A DNA stretch of 34,767 nt, taken from the IMG/VR virus record IMGVR_UViG_3300004180_000003, positions 1 through 34,767 of that record. One strand, written 5' to 3'. This stretch comes from a virus. Made by a program: the position numbers and the translations under genes. The notes beneath the pieces were generated by a model. It made no database searches. It saw only the letters and a list, made by a program, of their open reading frames with translations, and was not told where the DNA came from. Positions 13,108 to 20,926 of this stretch are shown one piece after another (positions within the stretch are counted from its first letter, which is position 1; every line of letters begins with the position of its first letter).

Positions 13108-13355
13108 ACACAACACCATCCCAACTAAAAGCCATTATCACTTTGCTGGCCTTGGCAATAGACGATCTTGAAGACCGTTTAAGCATCCGCAAGCACTGTA
13201 TGACCGACCTTAAGCCGCACCTATGCCCAGTAGTACAAGCCATGGAAGCGGAGTTAGCCAAGTTTAAAGGGGCAGGCCGCAAAGCCACGTTTGAGCTGCT
13301 GGTGAGCGGCATATCGCATCGAAACTTTATGAAATTTATCAAGGAATTACCATGA
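13104..13355 (+). CDS. Hypothetical protein in lysis cassette
   Basis: An 83-residue helical protein. N-terminal LKAIITLLALAIDDLEDRL may be a helix rather than a membrane span; C-terminal half is basic. ATGA overlap with the lysozyme gene and with the next one. No domain recognised. Confidence 0.62.
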   Translation: MNTTPSQLKAIITLLALAIDDLEDRLSIRKHCMTDLKPHLCPVVQAMEAELAKFKGAGRKATFELLVSGISHRNFMKFIKELP

Positions 13356-13576
13356 TATTACTGACGATTATCATTGCTGTACTGGCCGCAGGCTGGCTTA
13401 AACAGTGGCGGCAAACGCAAAGCTTACGGCGCGAGCTTGCCACCAGCGACCAAGCCACGCTGCATGCCGCTTATTTACTCAGTCGTGCCGAATCCCGCAA
13501 TATCCGCCTACATAACCGCTTAGCCGCCGTTAGAGCCGCCGTTGAAACCTCACTACATAAGGACTTACACCAATGA
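13352..13576 (+). CDS. N-terminally anchored coiled-coil protein, possible inner-membrane spanin
   Basis: A 74-residue protein: residues 1-15 are hydrophobic (MILLTIIIAVLAAGW), the rest is a charged helix (QTQSLRRELATSDQATLHAA and RLHNRLAAVRAAVE). That topology (one N-terminal membrane anchor and a periplasmic coiled coil) and the place between lysozyme and holin fit an Rz-like i-spanin, but it is shorter than usual and no Rz1 lipoprotein partner with a lipobox is seen nearby. Confidence 0.55.
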   Translation: MILLTIIIAVLAAGWLKQWRQTQSLRRELATSDQATLHAAYLLSRAESRNIRLHNRLAAVRAAVETSLHKDLHQ

Positions 13577-13974
13577 TTGGCATAGACGCGATTGCAACCT
13601 TAGTCTCTACCACTGTCGATAAGATTTGGCCGGATGCCAATATTGAGGCGCAAGCCAAGGCCGACACGCTTAAACAAGAGCTAACCAAAGAGCTCGAATA
13701 CACTCTGGGCCAAATCGACATCAACAAGATAGAGGCGGCCAGCAGCTCAGTATTTGTGGCCGGTTGGCGGCCTGCTGTGGGTTGGGCCGGGGCCTCTGGT
13801 TACGGTTATGAGTTTGTATTAAGGCCGATATTAAACGGCCTGATTGTCGCTGCTGGCTTTCCGCCGGTGTTTCCAGGCATTGAGATCGAAGCGCTAAGCA
13901 GCTTGTTGTTTGGGCTGTTGGGTTTAGGCACGCTAAGGACAGTTGAAAAGGTTAAGGGAGTAGCGCGCAAATGA
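13573..13974 (+). CDS. Holin of the 3TM type
   Basis: A 133-residue protein. Residues 20-50 are a charged helix (AKADTLKQELTKELEYTLGQ), followed by NKIEAASSSVFVAGWRPAVG, a signature of the 3TM holin family described in gene transfer agents and Mu-like phages. Hydrophobic segments at about 57-76, 80-102 and 108-122. It should open the inner membrane to release the lysozyme. Starts four bases before the end of the previous gene. Confidence 0.85.
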   Translation: MIGIDAIATLVSTTVDKIWPDANIEAQAKADTLKQELTKELEYTLGQIDINKIEAASSSVFVAGWRPAVGWAGASGYGYEFVLRPILNGLIVAAGFPPVFPGIEIEALSSLLFGLLGLGTLRTVEKVKGVARK

Positions 13975-14147
13975 GGAAATCATATGCCATGCTCGCCTCT
14001 GCAATGCTTGCAGTATCAACCATGCTGCCGACATCAGGGCTAAAAATACCACCAAGAATTAACCAAGAAATAAGCACCCCATTTAAACGCTACGGTGCCA
14101 GCACTGGCAAGCGCCGCAGTAGCCGTGCCGAAGTGCGAGGTTGGTAA
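13971..14147 (+). CDS. 58-residue putative exported protein
   Basis: ATG at 13971 overlaps the holin stop as ATGA. N-terminal MRKSYAMLASAMLAVSTMLP looks like a signal peptide, possibly cleaved after the following residues; the remainder is basic (KRYGASTGKRRSSRAEVRGW). No lipobox Cys, so it is not a plain Rz1. It may be a small periplasmic lysis accessory. Confidence 0.5.
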   Translation: MRKSYAMLASAMLAVSTMLPTSGLKIPPRINQEISTPFKRYGASTGKRRSSRAEVRGW

Positions 14148-14206
14148 TGGATTTGCTAGCGATTTTATTGTTGATCGTCTGGGTGTTGTACCAATGTCTG
14201 ATTTAA
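14147..14206 (+). CDS. 19-residue hydrophobic peptide (candidate)
   Basis: The ATG overlaps the previous stop (TAATG). The product MDLLAILLLIVWVLYQCLI is nearly all hydrophobic, enough for one membrane span, and its end overlaps the start of the next gene. No ribosome binding site of its own; translation would be by coupling. It could be a leader to bring ribosomes to the TraR-like start, or a small lysis-related membrane peptide. Confidence 0.4.
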   Translation: MDLLAILLLIVWVLYQCLI

Positions 14207-14427
14207 TCGATACCGCCAACCAGGCGGCGGAATTTATCCGAGATGCTGACCTGGCCAACGAGCTGGCAAGGCACACCATGCCGCCGCAACATATCGTTGA
14301 CGGCTTCGTGCATTGCAGCGATTGCGACGCCGTTATTGACCCACAACGATTAACAGCCAAACCGGACTGCATCCGCTGCATTGGTTGCCAAACAGCGTTT
14401 GAAAAGCAGGCTAAACAATGGAGATAA
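14194..14427 (+). CDS. TraR/DksA-family zinc finger protein
   Basis: A 77-residue protein. The start at 14194 gives MSDLIDTANQAAEFIRD, the usual N-terminus; earlier in-frame ATG at 14095 would overlap the upstream gene. Four cysteines in CSDCD and CIRCIGC form the DksA-type C4 zinc finger. Such small phage TraR-like proteins can bind the RNA polymerase secondary channel and mimic ppGpp plus DksA. In Mu-like phages they sit just before head genes. Confidence 0.83.
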   Translation: MSDLIDTANQAAEFIRDADLANELARHTMPPQHIVDGFVHCSDCDAVIDPQRLTAKPDCIRCIGCQTAFEKQAKQWR

Positions 14428-14774
14428 CCGTCGAGTTTTGGCAACTGATTGGTATAGCAGGCGGGGTGTTAACCGCGTTTATCTCTGTGATATTTGCCGC
14501 CGGTAAATTGTTTTTATCGCAATTGGAGCGGCGCTTAGATGGCCGGTTTAAATCGCTGGATAGTCGCTTCGGCGCGCTGGAACAAGCCTTTGCCAGTGAT
14601 GCTAAGGAATGGCAACGCATCGAGCGGGAAATCTTACTAATGAAAGCCGACATGCCGGTGCAGTACGTGCGCCGAGACGACTACATCCGTAACCAAACCA
14701 TTATCGAGGCCAAGATTGACGGGCTAGCAGTACGCATTGAAAACGCACTTTTAAAAGGGAACCACCATGGCTGA
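14418..14774 (+). CDS. Membrane-anchored coiled-coil protein (DUF2730-like)
   Basis: A 118-residue protein with one N-terminal transmembrane segment (residues 8-33, LIGIAGGVLTAFISVIFAAG) and a long charged helix (LERRLDGRFKSLDSRFGALE) that continues to residue 110. Position directly before the gp26-like gene matches the Mu gp25-type protein; the family name is tentative. Exact role not established. Confidence 0.68.
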   Translation: MEITVEFWQLIGIAGGVLTAFISVIFAAGKLFLSQLERRLDGRFKSLDSRFGALEQAFASDAKEWQRIEREILLMKADMPVQYVRRDDYIRNQTIIEAKIDGLAVRIENALLKGNHHG

Positions 14775-15078
14775 TATGCACAAAATACGCCGCGAAACCA
14801 TTCGCTGGCAAATCCTGTTAACGCTTAACAATGCCCGGCCTATCGGTGCCTTTGAAAAGTTAGTGTTGTCGGTGATCCAGTCCGAATACCCGGACGCCAC
14901 CCAAAACGAAGTGCGGCGGGAGCTGGATTATTTAGGCGGGCGTAGCCTGGTACATATCGACAAACGCCCTGAGGGCCGCTGGTTTTGCGAGATCATCCGC
15001 TATGGCGTGGATGTGGTCGAGTATACCGTGGCGGTTGAGCCAGGCATTGCCAGACCAGAGCAGTATTTTGATGCGTAA
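14767..15078 (+). CDS. Mu gp26-like winged-helix protein
   Basis: A 103-residue protein with a winged-helix pattern: IRWQILLTLNNARPIGAFEK, then ATQNEVRRELDYLGGRSLVH and the wing DKRPEGRWFCEIIRYG. The ending VDVVEYTVAVEPGIARPEQY is typical of Mu gp26-like proteins just before the small terminase subunit. Overlaps both neighbours by a few bases. Function in phage assembly or regulation is not known. Confidence 0.8.
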   Translation: MADMHKIRRETIRWQILLTLNNARPIGAFEKLVLSVIQSEYPDATQNEVRRELDYLGGRSLVHIDKRPEGRWFCEIIRYGVDVVEYTVAVEPGIARPEQYFDA

Positions 15079-15265
15079 GCAAGCGATCATGTATACATTT
15101 TGGCTAACACGTTGGAGTTTATTAGATAGGTTTTTAATCCGCTGTTCGTGGTCCCCTGTATTCGGTGTCGGCGTGGATCGATATAGAAACGGATCAAGAA
15201 CAGGCCGCATCTATCTTTTTAATTTTATCTTTGTGCAGCTTAAAGTTCGGGTAAATCATGCCTAA
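15071..15265 (+). CDS. 64-residue basic protein
   Basis: ATG at 15071 overlaps the previous stop by 8 bases and its end overlaps the terminase small subunit start by 8. The product is basic and hydrophobic (MRKQAIMYTFWLTRWSLLDR, then a GVGVDRYRNGSRTGRIYLF segment). The overlaps on both sides and the full use of the 180-bp gap argue for a real gene. Function unknown. Confidence 0.58.
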   Translation: MRKQAIMYTFWLTRWSLLDRFLIRCSWSPVFGVGVDRYRNGSRTGRIYLFNFIFVQLKVRVNHA

Positions 15266-15824
15266 GCCCAGCCTAATCGATAGCCTAACCCCAGAACAGC
15301 GCAGCGAATTCGAGCGCGAGTTAATCCGCCGAAACTTTGCTGACTACGATGGCTTTGTGGAGTGGTTAACCGCCAACGGCTTTGATATTAGCCGCTCTGC
15401 TGCTTACCGCCATGGCGCTAAGCTAAAACGCAAGCTGCAAGCGGTACGCAACAGCACCGAGGCCGCGCGGATGATTGCTGAAGCGGCACCGGATGACAGT
15501 GATTTGCGCTCAGCGGCGGTTATCTCCCTGGTGCAATCTGAATTGTTTGATGTCATGGTCAGTTTGCAGGATCTTGACGAAGCAGAACCCGGCGAGCGGG
15601 TAGGCTTGTTAAAAGAGGCCGCGCGGTCGGTGCTGGATATGACCAAAGCCAGCGGATTGCAGAAAAAATGGAAACAAGAAGTTGAAGACGCAGTAATGGC
15701 CGCGCAACTGGATACCTTAAAGCGCTTGGCCGCCTACATCGACAAAAACAACCCTGAATTTAAGGCTGCATTTGCGCAAATATTAACGCCATTTGGCGCG
15801 TCGTTAACCGATGGCCGCGCGTAG
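15258..15824 (+). CDS. Terminase small subunit (DUF3486, Mu gp27-like)
   Basis: A 188-residue protein of the DUF3486 family. N-terminal part (IDSLTPEQRSEFERELIRRN, then ISRSAAYRHGAKLKRKL) contains the HTH-like DNA recognition region; the C-terminal part is helical (EAARSVLDMTKASGLQKKWK). In Mu this subunit recognises pac near the left end and hands DNA to the large subunit for headful packaging. Overlaps the large subunit by 14 bases. Confidence 0.88.
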   Translation: MPKPSLIDSLTPEQRSEFERELIRRNFADYDGFVEWLTANGFDISRSAAYRHGAKLKRKLQAVRNSTEAARMIAEAAPDDSDLRSAAVISLVQSELFDVMVSLQDLDEAEPGERVGLLKEAARSVLDMTKASGLQKKWKQEVEDAVMAAQLDTLKRLAAYIDKNNPEFKAAFAQILTPFGASLTDGRA

Positions 15825-17256
15825 AAAAGACCAGTTTATCGGCGAAATATCGCAGCTCGCCGAACAGGTAGCAGCGGAAGTTTCAGCCAATACGGCACAA
15901 GCACTGACGTTTAGGGATTGGTGCCATTCGGCTAGCCCAGAGTTTAGATGGGATTGGCCACATTTGGCCTATATTCGTGGGCGGCTTGAACCGATTACCG
16001 ACATGCTTGAGCAGTCATTGCGTGGGGAGGTGTCAGACCATAAGCCTCGGCATTTGATATTGTCGGTACCGCCACGTCACGGAAAATCAGAGCAGGTAAC
16101 CGTGCGTTACCCCGCCTATTTGATGGAGCGCTTCCCAAAATTACGCACCATTGTCGGCGCTTACAACGCCGCATTAGCGCTTAAATTTAGCCGTAAAACC
16201 AAGCGTATTGCCTCACAGCGCATTAATTTAGCCAAAGATGCCAACACTACCGCTGAATGGGAAACCGCCGAGGGCGGCGGCTTAAGGGCTGTTGGTGCGG
16301 GTGGCGGTGTCACCGGTCACGGTGCCAACCTAATCATCATTGATGACCCGGTAAAGTCGCGAGAAGAAGCTAACTCAGAAACCTACCGCGAGAAGATTTG
16401 GGACTGGTTTACCGATGACATCTATACCCGACTAGAGCCGGGCGGTGTAGTCATCATCATTATGACCCGCTGGCATGAGGACGACCTGGTAGGCCGAATC
16501 CAGAAAAGTGACTTTGCCGATGATTTTGAGGTGATTAATTTAGCCGCTGAAGCTGAATACGGTGACCCATTAGGGCGCCCAGTAGGTGCCGCCCTTTGTC
16601 CAGACCGGTTTAACGAAACTGCCCTGGCAAAGCTTAGAGTGATCTTGGGGCGTAGCTATTACTCTCTGTACCAAGGCCGACCGGCAGCGGTTGAAGGCGA
16701 TATTATCAATATCAACTGGTTTAAGCGCTACCAGTACCGGCCAGCGTTTAAGCGCATTGTGCAAAGTTGGGACACGGCGCAAAAGGCCAGCCTTAAAAAC
16801 GATTACAACGTTTGCTGTACTTTTGGCGAAACCGAAGAAGGTGACTCGTATTTATTGGATATTTACCGTGAGCGCATGGAATACCCCAAGTTAAAACGCG
16901 CTGCTATTGAGCAAAAAAAGCGCTGGAACCCTAACGCAATATTGATTGAAGACAAAGGCCATGGCACCGCCTTAGGGCAAGAGCTTAAAGAACTGCCCGG
17001 ATACAGCGTCATCATGATCGAGCCGGAAGGCGACAAGGTCACGCGGATGAGCGTTGAATCATCAGCTATTGAATCGGGCCGTGTTTGGTTGCCGGGCAAC
17101 GGCTTATGGCTAGCTGAGTTTGAAAACGAATGCACCAATTTCCCGGCCGTTAAGCATGACGACCAGGTTGATGCAATGTCGCAGTATCTTTTTTGGATAC
17201 GCAACCCCAACAAGAAAAAGGCCGATTACCGGTCATGGAGCTTACCGTGGCTATAG
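15811..17256 (+). CDS. Terminase large subunit
   Basis: A 481-residue packaging motor. Walker A VPPRHGKSE at 86-94, Walker B NLIIIDDP at 173-180, coupling motif MTRWHEDD at 218-225. C-terminal nuclease of RNase H fold with QSWDTAQK, ILIEDKGHG and HDDQVDAMSQYLF carrying its acidic residues. All key residues look intact. The sequence is of the Terminase_6 type common in siphoviruses. Next gene overlaps by 22 bases. Confidence 0.95.
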   Translation: MAARRKDQFIGEISQLAEQVAAEVSANTAQALTFRDWCHSASPEFRWDWPHLAYIRGRLEPITDMLEQSLRGEVSDHKPRHLILSVPPRHGKSEQVTVRYPAYLMERFPKLRTIVGAYNAALALKFSRKTKRIASQRINLAKDANTTAEWETAEGGGLRAVGAGGGVTGHGANLIIIDDPVKSREEANSETYREKIWDWFTDDIYTRLEPGGVVIIIMTRWHEDDLVGRIQKSDFADDFEVINLAAEAEYGDPLGRPVGAALCPDRFNETALAKLRVILGRSYYSLYQGRPAAVEGDIININWFKRYQYRPAFKRIVQSWDTAQKASLKNDYNVCCTFGETEEGDSYLLDIYRERMEYPKLKRAAIEQKKRWNPNAILIEDKGHGTALGQELKELPGYSVIMIEPEGDKVTRMSVESSAIESGRVWLPGNGLWLAEFENECTNFPAVKHDDQVDAMSQYLFWIRNPNKKKADYRSWSLPWL

Positions 17257-18560
17257 ACCGCACATCCGACCAATTTTTATTAGATGCCTACAGCGGCAAG
17301 GGTGGCTTTGCCAATGGTGAGTATTTAATTGCCCACCCGCGCGAGTCTGACACCAAGCTTAAGGCCCGCAAAGAGCTGGCGGTTTACCCAAACTTCGTCC
17401 GCAAAATCGTTGATGTAATGATGGGGTTTTTATGGCGGCAAGCGCCCAGCCGTGAGGTTGATGATCTGTACAGTACGTTTATTAACAATGCTGACGGCAT
17501 CGGCACCAAACTAGATACCTTACTGGCTAGCTATCAGCGCTTAGCGATGATTGTCGGCACCGTGTACGTCATTGTTGATAAACCCACCAGCCAAGGCCAA
17601 ACCCGCGCCACACAAGCCGCACCTTACTTAGCGTTGCGCTTGCCTGGGCAACTGGCCAGCGAAACTAAAAACGCCGCCGGTGAGTGGGAATCCGTCACGT
17701 TTACTGAGTTGCAGGGCAATAAAACCGTTTACCGCACCTACACCCGCACCGGCTGGCAACTGACCGAAAAAGCCAACGGCGAGGGGATGATAGATCAGGG
17801 AGTTTACAGCTTAGGCCGGGTGCCGGTGGTGCGGTTACATATCGCTAAGCCGCTAACGCCGTCAGATAGCCAGTCACAAAGCTTTGTTTTTGACCTGGCG
17901 GCCTTGAATTGGGATTTGTTTAATTTACGCTCTGAGTTGCGCGAGCTGTTTCGGGCGCAAACCTTCGCCATGCTAGCGTTACCGGTGGCCGACGAAGCCG
18001 AGCGAGAAAAGCTTAAAGACCTACAAATCGGCACGGAAAACGCCTTAACCTACAACCCCAACGGCGGCGGAACGCCCAGCTTTATCGCGCCGCCGCCAGA
18101 CCCGGTAACGCTGTACATGCAGCAAATTGAAGCCACCGTGACTGACATTTACCGGGTGGCAAATCTTGAGTTTGTGGGCGGCGTGCAGCAAAGCGGCGTG
18201 GCGTTAAGCTTCCATTTTCAAGAAGCCAATAGCAGTTTGCGCGGCATGGCCGAGATGTGCGAAGCCGCAGAAGCGGAAATCGCCAGCCTTGTGCATCTCT
18301 GGCAGGGCAGCACCTTTGACGGCAATATCGCTTACAGCAATGATTTTAATATCACCGATCTGCAATCCGCCATTAACACCGCCATGGATAGTGTCACCCT
18401 GGGTATGGGGGCAGAGTTTGACAAAGCCATTAAAAAACGCCTGGCCAAGCAGATTTTAGGCAATGACGCTGCACCGAGTATTTTGGCGGCGATTGATAGC
18501 GAGATCGACGCACAGGGCGATACGTATGGGGATCGGGTAGCACAGCAGGCGGGAGTGTAA
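17235..18560 (+). CDS. Portal protein
   Basis: A 441-residue protein. The first ATG at 17235 is preferred over an in-frame TTG at 17193. Signs of a portal are the opening FANGEYLIAHPRESDTKLKA, AVYPNFVRKIVDVMMGFLWR, the middle RLAMIVGTVYVIVDKPTSQ and a long helical C-terminus, close to the DUF4055 type. Place between terminase and MuF supports it. It forms the dodecameric DNA gate of the capsid. The exact family assignment is tentative; the role is well supported by order. Confidence 0.82.
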   Translation: MELTVAIDRTSDQFLLDAYSGKGGFANGEYLIAHPRESDTKLKARKELAVYPNFVRKIVDVMMGFLWRQAPSREVDDLYSTFINNADGIGTKLDTLLASYQRLAMIVGTVYVIVDKPTSQGQTRATQAAPYLALRLPGQLASETKNAAGEWESVTFTELQGNKTVYRTYTRTGWQLTEKANGEGMIDQGVYSLGRVPVVRLHIAKPLTPSDSQSQSFVFDLAALNWDLFNLRSELRELFRAQTFAMLALPVADEAEREKLKDLQIGTENALTYNPNGGGTPSFIAPPPDPVTLYMQQIEATVTDIYRVANLEFVGGVQQSGVALSFHFQEANSSLRGMAEMCEAAEAEIASLVHLWQGSTFDGNIAYSNDFNITDLQSAINTAMDSVTLGMGAEFDKAIKKRLAKQILGNDAAPSILAAIDSEIDAQGDTYGDRVAQQAGV

Positions 18561-18563
18561 AGA

Positions 18564-18776
18564 ATGGAAAAGCTGTACGTACTAAATTACATTGAAAGCA
18601 TAGAATCAATTGCTAGGCCACTGGCCTGTAGCAACTCTGTGGACAAACTAAGGCAAATCGTGCCATGTAATCGGTGGCAAGTAGGTAATGATCCTAACGA
18701 CTCAAACGTCAGGAGAAAGTCATTAGATACGGATTATCCGTATTATGAGGTACGTGAAATGCCTTATGTCTGTTGA
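18564..18776 (+). CDS. Hypothetical small protein between portal and MuF
   Basis: A 70-residue protein, three bases after the portal stop, no strong ribosome binding site. Contains three cysteines and an acidic C-terminal half (SLDTDYPYYEVREMPYV). Looks more AT-rich than the flanking head genes, hinting at an inserted small gene. No function recognised. Confidence 0.52.
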   Translation: MEKLYVLNYIESIESIARPLACSNSVDKLRQIVPCNRWQVGNDPNDSNVRRKSLDTDYPYYEVREMPYVC

Positions 18777-18791
18777 TCTTTGGGGGTGGGT

Positions 18792-19004
18792 ATGAGCGTC
18801 AGCATTTTTCCAAACACCACTACATTAAGCTGTAAACAGGCGCTTGAATCAGCCTTGCGGGATGTGGATCTTTTAGATGACGTGCTGATTGTCGGTACGT
18901 ACAAAGAGGACAACAGCCTGTTTATAGTGTCCTCACGGCTAAACCGCGCCCAAGCCTTATGGTTAGCAAAAATGGCCGAATTACATGCCTTAGACAATGA
19001 CTGA
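18792..19004 (+). CDS. Hypothetical small protein upstream of MuF
   Basis: A 70-residue protein. ATG 18792 follows GGGGGTGGG; a TTG at 18780 is rejected. The core (DLLDDVLIVGTYKEDNSLFI, then SRLNRAQALWLAKMAELHAL) suggests a small alpha-beta fold. Overlaps the MuF-like gene by 8 bases. No known role. Confidence 0.6.
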   Translation: MSVSIFPNTTTLSCKQALESALRDVDLLDDVLIVGTYKEDNSLFIVSSRLNRAQALWLAKMAELHALDND

Positions 19005-20037
19005 TTACCCAGAGCTTTACAAACGCCTGGCCCAAGAAATCCTTAAGCATGAGGGCCGCATTGAAGGTGATACTCAAATATTTGTTGCAGAATTGTCAAG
19101 ACAATTGCGAAATGATGGCTACCAATTAACCCCGGAGTCAGAATTAATTATGAGCAATTATATAGCACAAGCCTTAGCCGCCATTAAAACCGGCATACAA
19201 CAGGCAACGGCAACCGCACTAACACAAGATTTACAATCTGAAGTTGTGTTGAAATCGACCGAGCAAGCATTTATCGAGCAATGGCCAGACGGATTAAACC
19301 TCAGTGACCGCTTGTGGAAATGGGACGATGCCACCCGCAAAGGCGTTAGCCAGGTATTACAAGAGGGTATTCGCGCAGGAAAGGGAGTCGATAGTGTTGC
19401 AATGGACATGCAGCGGGCTATCGAGCAAGCTACAGGCGGCCAGCGCTTTAAAATCGTCAGCGAACATGCTGATGACTGGGTAGCCGAGCTGCACAAATCA
19501 GCAATGACACTAATACACGACGCAAATGCGCGTAAACAGTGGAATGATACGGTGGAACAAGCACGAGAAATCATTGACGGACTAAAAGAGACCGGAAGCA
19601 GAAGCGCTGCCCAGCGCGTACTGTCTCAAATGCAAAAAGCCGTCGAAAAAGGTCGCGAAGAGCTGCTTGATAAAGCTGTGAAATGGTGGACTTACGACAA
19701 GCAGCTATACAACTTAAAACGCATTGCCCGCACTGAAATGGCGAATGCCACACACCGCGCGGTTATTGACAGCACCATTAACGATAAAACCATCATTGGT
19801 TATCAATGGCGGTTATCAGGCAGTCATCCGGTATCAGATATTTGTGATGTTTATGCCAATGTTGAGATGGGGCTGGGTAAGGGCGTGTTTACCAAAGAGA
19901 CGGTGCCACGGCACAAGGCCCACCCGCATTGCATGTGCCAGTTGATTCCGCGCGTGACCCCCATCAGCACTAAAGGCCAATTTAGTTATGAGCAGTTGCG
20001 GCAAAGAATCGTTAAACCCGCAGCTAACAAGCAATAA
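18997..20037 (+). CDS. MuF-like head morphogenesis protein
   Basis: A 346-residue minor head protein. C-terminal MuF domain is clear: LKRIARTEMANATHRAVIDS, then YQWRLSGSHPVSDICDVYAN and HKAHPHCMCQLIPRV with its conserved His and Cys residues. The N-terminal 200 residues are helical. MuF (gp30) and SPP1 gp7 homologues bind the portal and help assembly and DNA ejection. Its last codons lie in the first copy of a direct repeat that flanks the following insert. Confidence 0.9.
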   Translation: MTDYPELYKRLAQEILKHEGRIEGDTQIFVAELSRQLRNDGYQLTPESELIMSNYIAQALAAIKTGIQQATATALTQDLQSEVVLKSTEQAFIEQWPDGLNLSDRLWKWDDATRKGVSQVLQEGIRAGKGVDSVAMDMQRAIEQATGGQRFKIVSEHADDWVAELHKSAMTLIHDANARKQWNDTVEQAREIIDGLKETGSRSAAQRVLSQMQKAVEKGREELLDKAVKWWTYDKQLYNLKRIARTEMANATHRAVIDSTINDKTIIGYQWRLSGSHPVSDICDVYANVEMGLGKGVFTKETVPRHKAHPHCMCQLIPRVTPISTKGQFSYEQLRQRIVKPAANKQ

Positions 20038-20047
20038 CAAAAAAAAC
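20024..20047 (+). repeat. Direct repeat, left copy, flanking inserted module
   Basis: CTAACAAGCAATAAC followed by A8C; includes the MuF stop. Repeated at 20663-20687 with one extra C. Confidence 0.75.
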
Positions 20048-20069
20048 AGAAAGAGTTTTTCTCACGAAC

Positions 20070-20111
20070 ACACAAAATAATTGTGTACAACGCAATATAT
20101 TTGTGTATAAT
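20070..20111 (+). promoter_or_regulatory. Promoter and palindromic operator of the inserted module
   Basis: Inverted repeat ACACAA-AATAA-TTGTGT at 20070-20086, with TTGTGT again at 20101-20106 running into TATAAT (20106-20111), a perfect -10. A -35 is weak (TGTACA 20083-20088 at 17-bp spacing). Suggests an independently regulated promoter inside the late region, as for morons. Confidence 0.58.
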
Positions 20112-20158
20112 AGTCAGCAAGTGAGGCGATCCGCTGAACTACTACCGGAGTTAATAAC

Positions 20159-20494
20159 ATGTTAATAGCAGATAAATATTTCAAAAAAATAAAAAATCAT
20201 GAAATGTTCAAAAAATTTAACCCATTTTTTGGCGGTGAAACCAGTGTCGCATTGGTAAAACTGGGTGTTATTTTTGATGGGATGTCAGAGGACGGATCAT
20301 TCAACAGAGATGAAGTGATAGAAGTCGTTCGATATGCACTACCGAGTGACTTCACTCTTGAAATTTTTGGACAAATAGAAACAGAAATCGAATATATTTT
20401 TGGGTGGGATTACTCAGACGAACATCAACTCCCCACGTTTACTAAGCCAAAGCAAAACCCTTTTTTCAAAGCCGAAGAAAGCGATGATTTCTAA
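20159..20494 (+). CDS. Hypothetical protein of inserted module
   Basis: A 111-residue acidic protein: MLIADKYFKKIKNHEMFKKF at the start, then FGGETSVALVKLGVIFDGMS and a C-terminal Pro- and acid-rich tail (AEESDDF). Codon use is more AT-rich than that of the head genes around it. It has its own promoter region and ribosome binding site (CCGGAG) and ends overlapping the next gene. Possibly a moron carried for the lysogen. Function unknown. Confidence 0.66.
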   Translation: MLIADKYFKKIKNHEMFKKFNPFFGGETSVALVKLGVIFDGMSEDGSFNRDEVIEVVRYALPSDFTLEIFGQIETEIEYIFGWDYSDEHQLPTFTKPKQNPFFKAEESDDF

Positions 20495-20666
20495 GTCGAC
20501 ACCCTCAGAACAGTGCAAAAATGCGGGGCTTGACAGCCTCGCCGAGCTTTCCAGGATCAGCGGCGAGTCGGTTACCAATTTAGTAAATTGGCACAAAAAA
20601 TATCCAATCCGATTCCGTCTTTTGCTTGCCGGGGCTGCGGCTGAAAAACGACAAGCAGGCGCCTAA
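20484..20666 (+). CDS. Small HTH protein of inserted module
   Basis: A 60-residue protein starting at ATG 20484 inside the end of the previous gene. Residues 9-45 (CKNAGLDSLAELSRISGESV, then TNLVNWHKKYP) form a helix-turn-helix typical of small phage or plasmid regulators. It is a natural candidate to bind the palindrome at 20070-20086 and control the module. Its stop lies in the right copy of the direct repeat. Confidence 0.72.
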   Translation: MISKSTPSEQCKNAGLDSLAELSRISGESVTNLVNWHKKYPIRFRLLLAGAAAEKRQAGA

Positions 20667-20687
20667 CAAGCAATAACCAAAAAAAAC
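20663..20687 (+). repeat. Direct repeat, right copy, flanking inserted module
   Basis: CTAACAAGCAATAAC, then C and A8C; matches 20024-20047 apart from the added C. Together the copies enclose the two-gene insert. Confidence 0.75.
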
Positions 20688-20926
20688 GCTGTTTAATCCA
20701 CGTTTTTAACAAAACCCACATATTGAGTCATAAAAAAATTTAACGGCTCAATAACGGGGTGCCTCGACAGTATTATCGCTATTTTTGGGTTAAGTTTCGG
20801 GTTGTTTTACATCCCTATGCAATCGCCCCAGAAAAACACCTTCCGAAGTCCTACCGTATCCACTTGCCAAATCCTTGCCCTATCCTGTCGATGCAATCTA
20901 AATCATCAACCTATAGGACAACCCGC
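20688..20926. other. Non-coding gap before scaffold gene
   Basis: No convincing gene. ATTGAG...CTCAAT inverted bases near 20721-20752 surround an A/T-rich spacer and may form a weak hairpin. An open frame in phase with the scaffold reaches back to 20759 but its sequence does not look like protein. Confidence 0.5.

Noticed and set aside
14040-14444. 134-codon minus-strand ORF over the TraR-like gene
   Set aside because: Antisense to a clear C4 zinc-finger protein and to two coupled starts; no independent support.
20759-20926. N-terminal extension of the scaffold protein
   Set aside because: Composition does not resemble a scaffold and there is no ribosome binding site; ATG 20927 with AGGACA upstream fits better.
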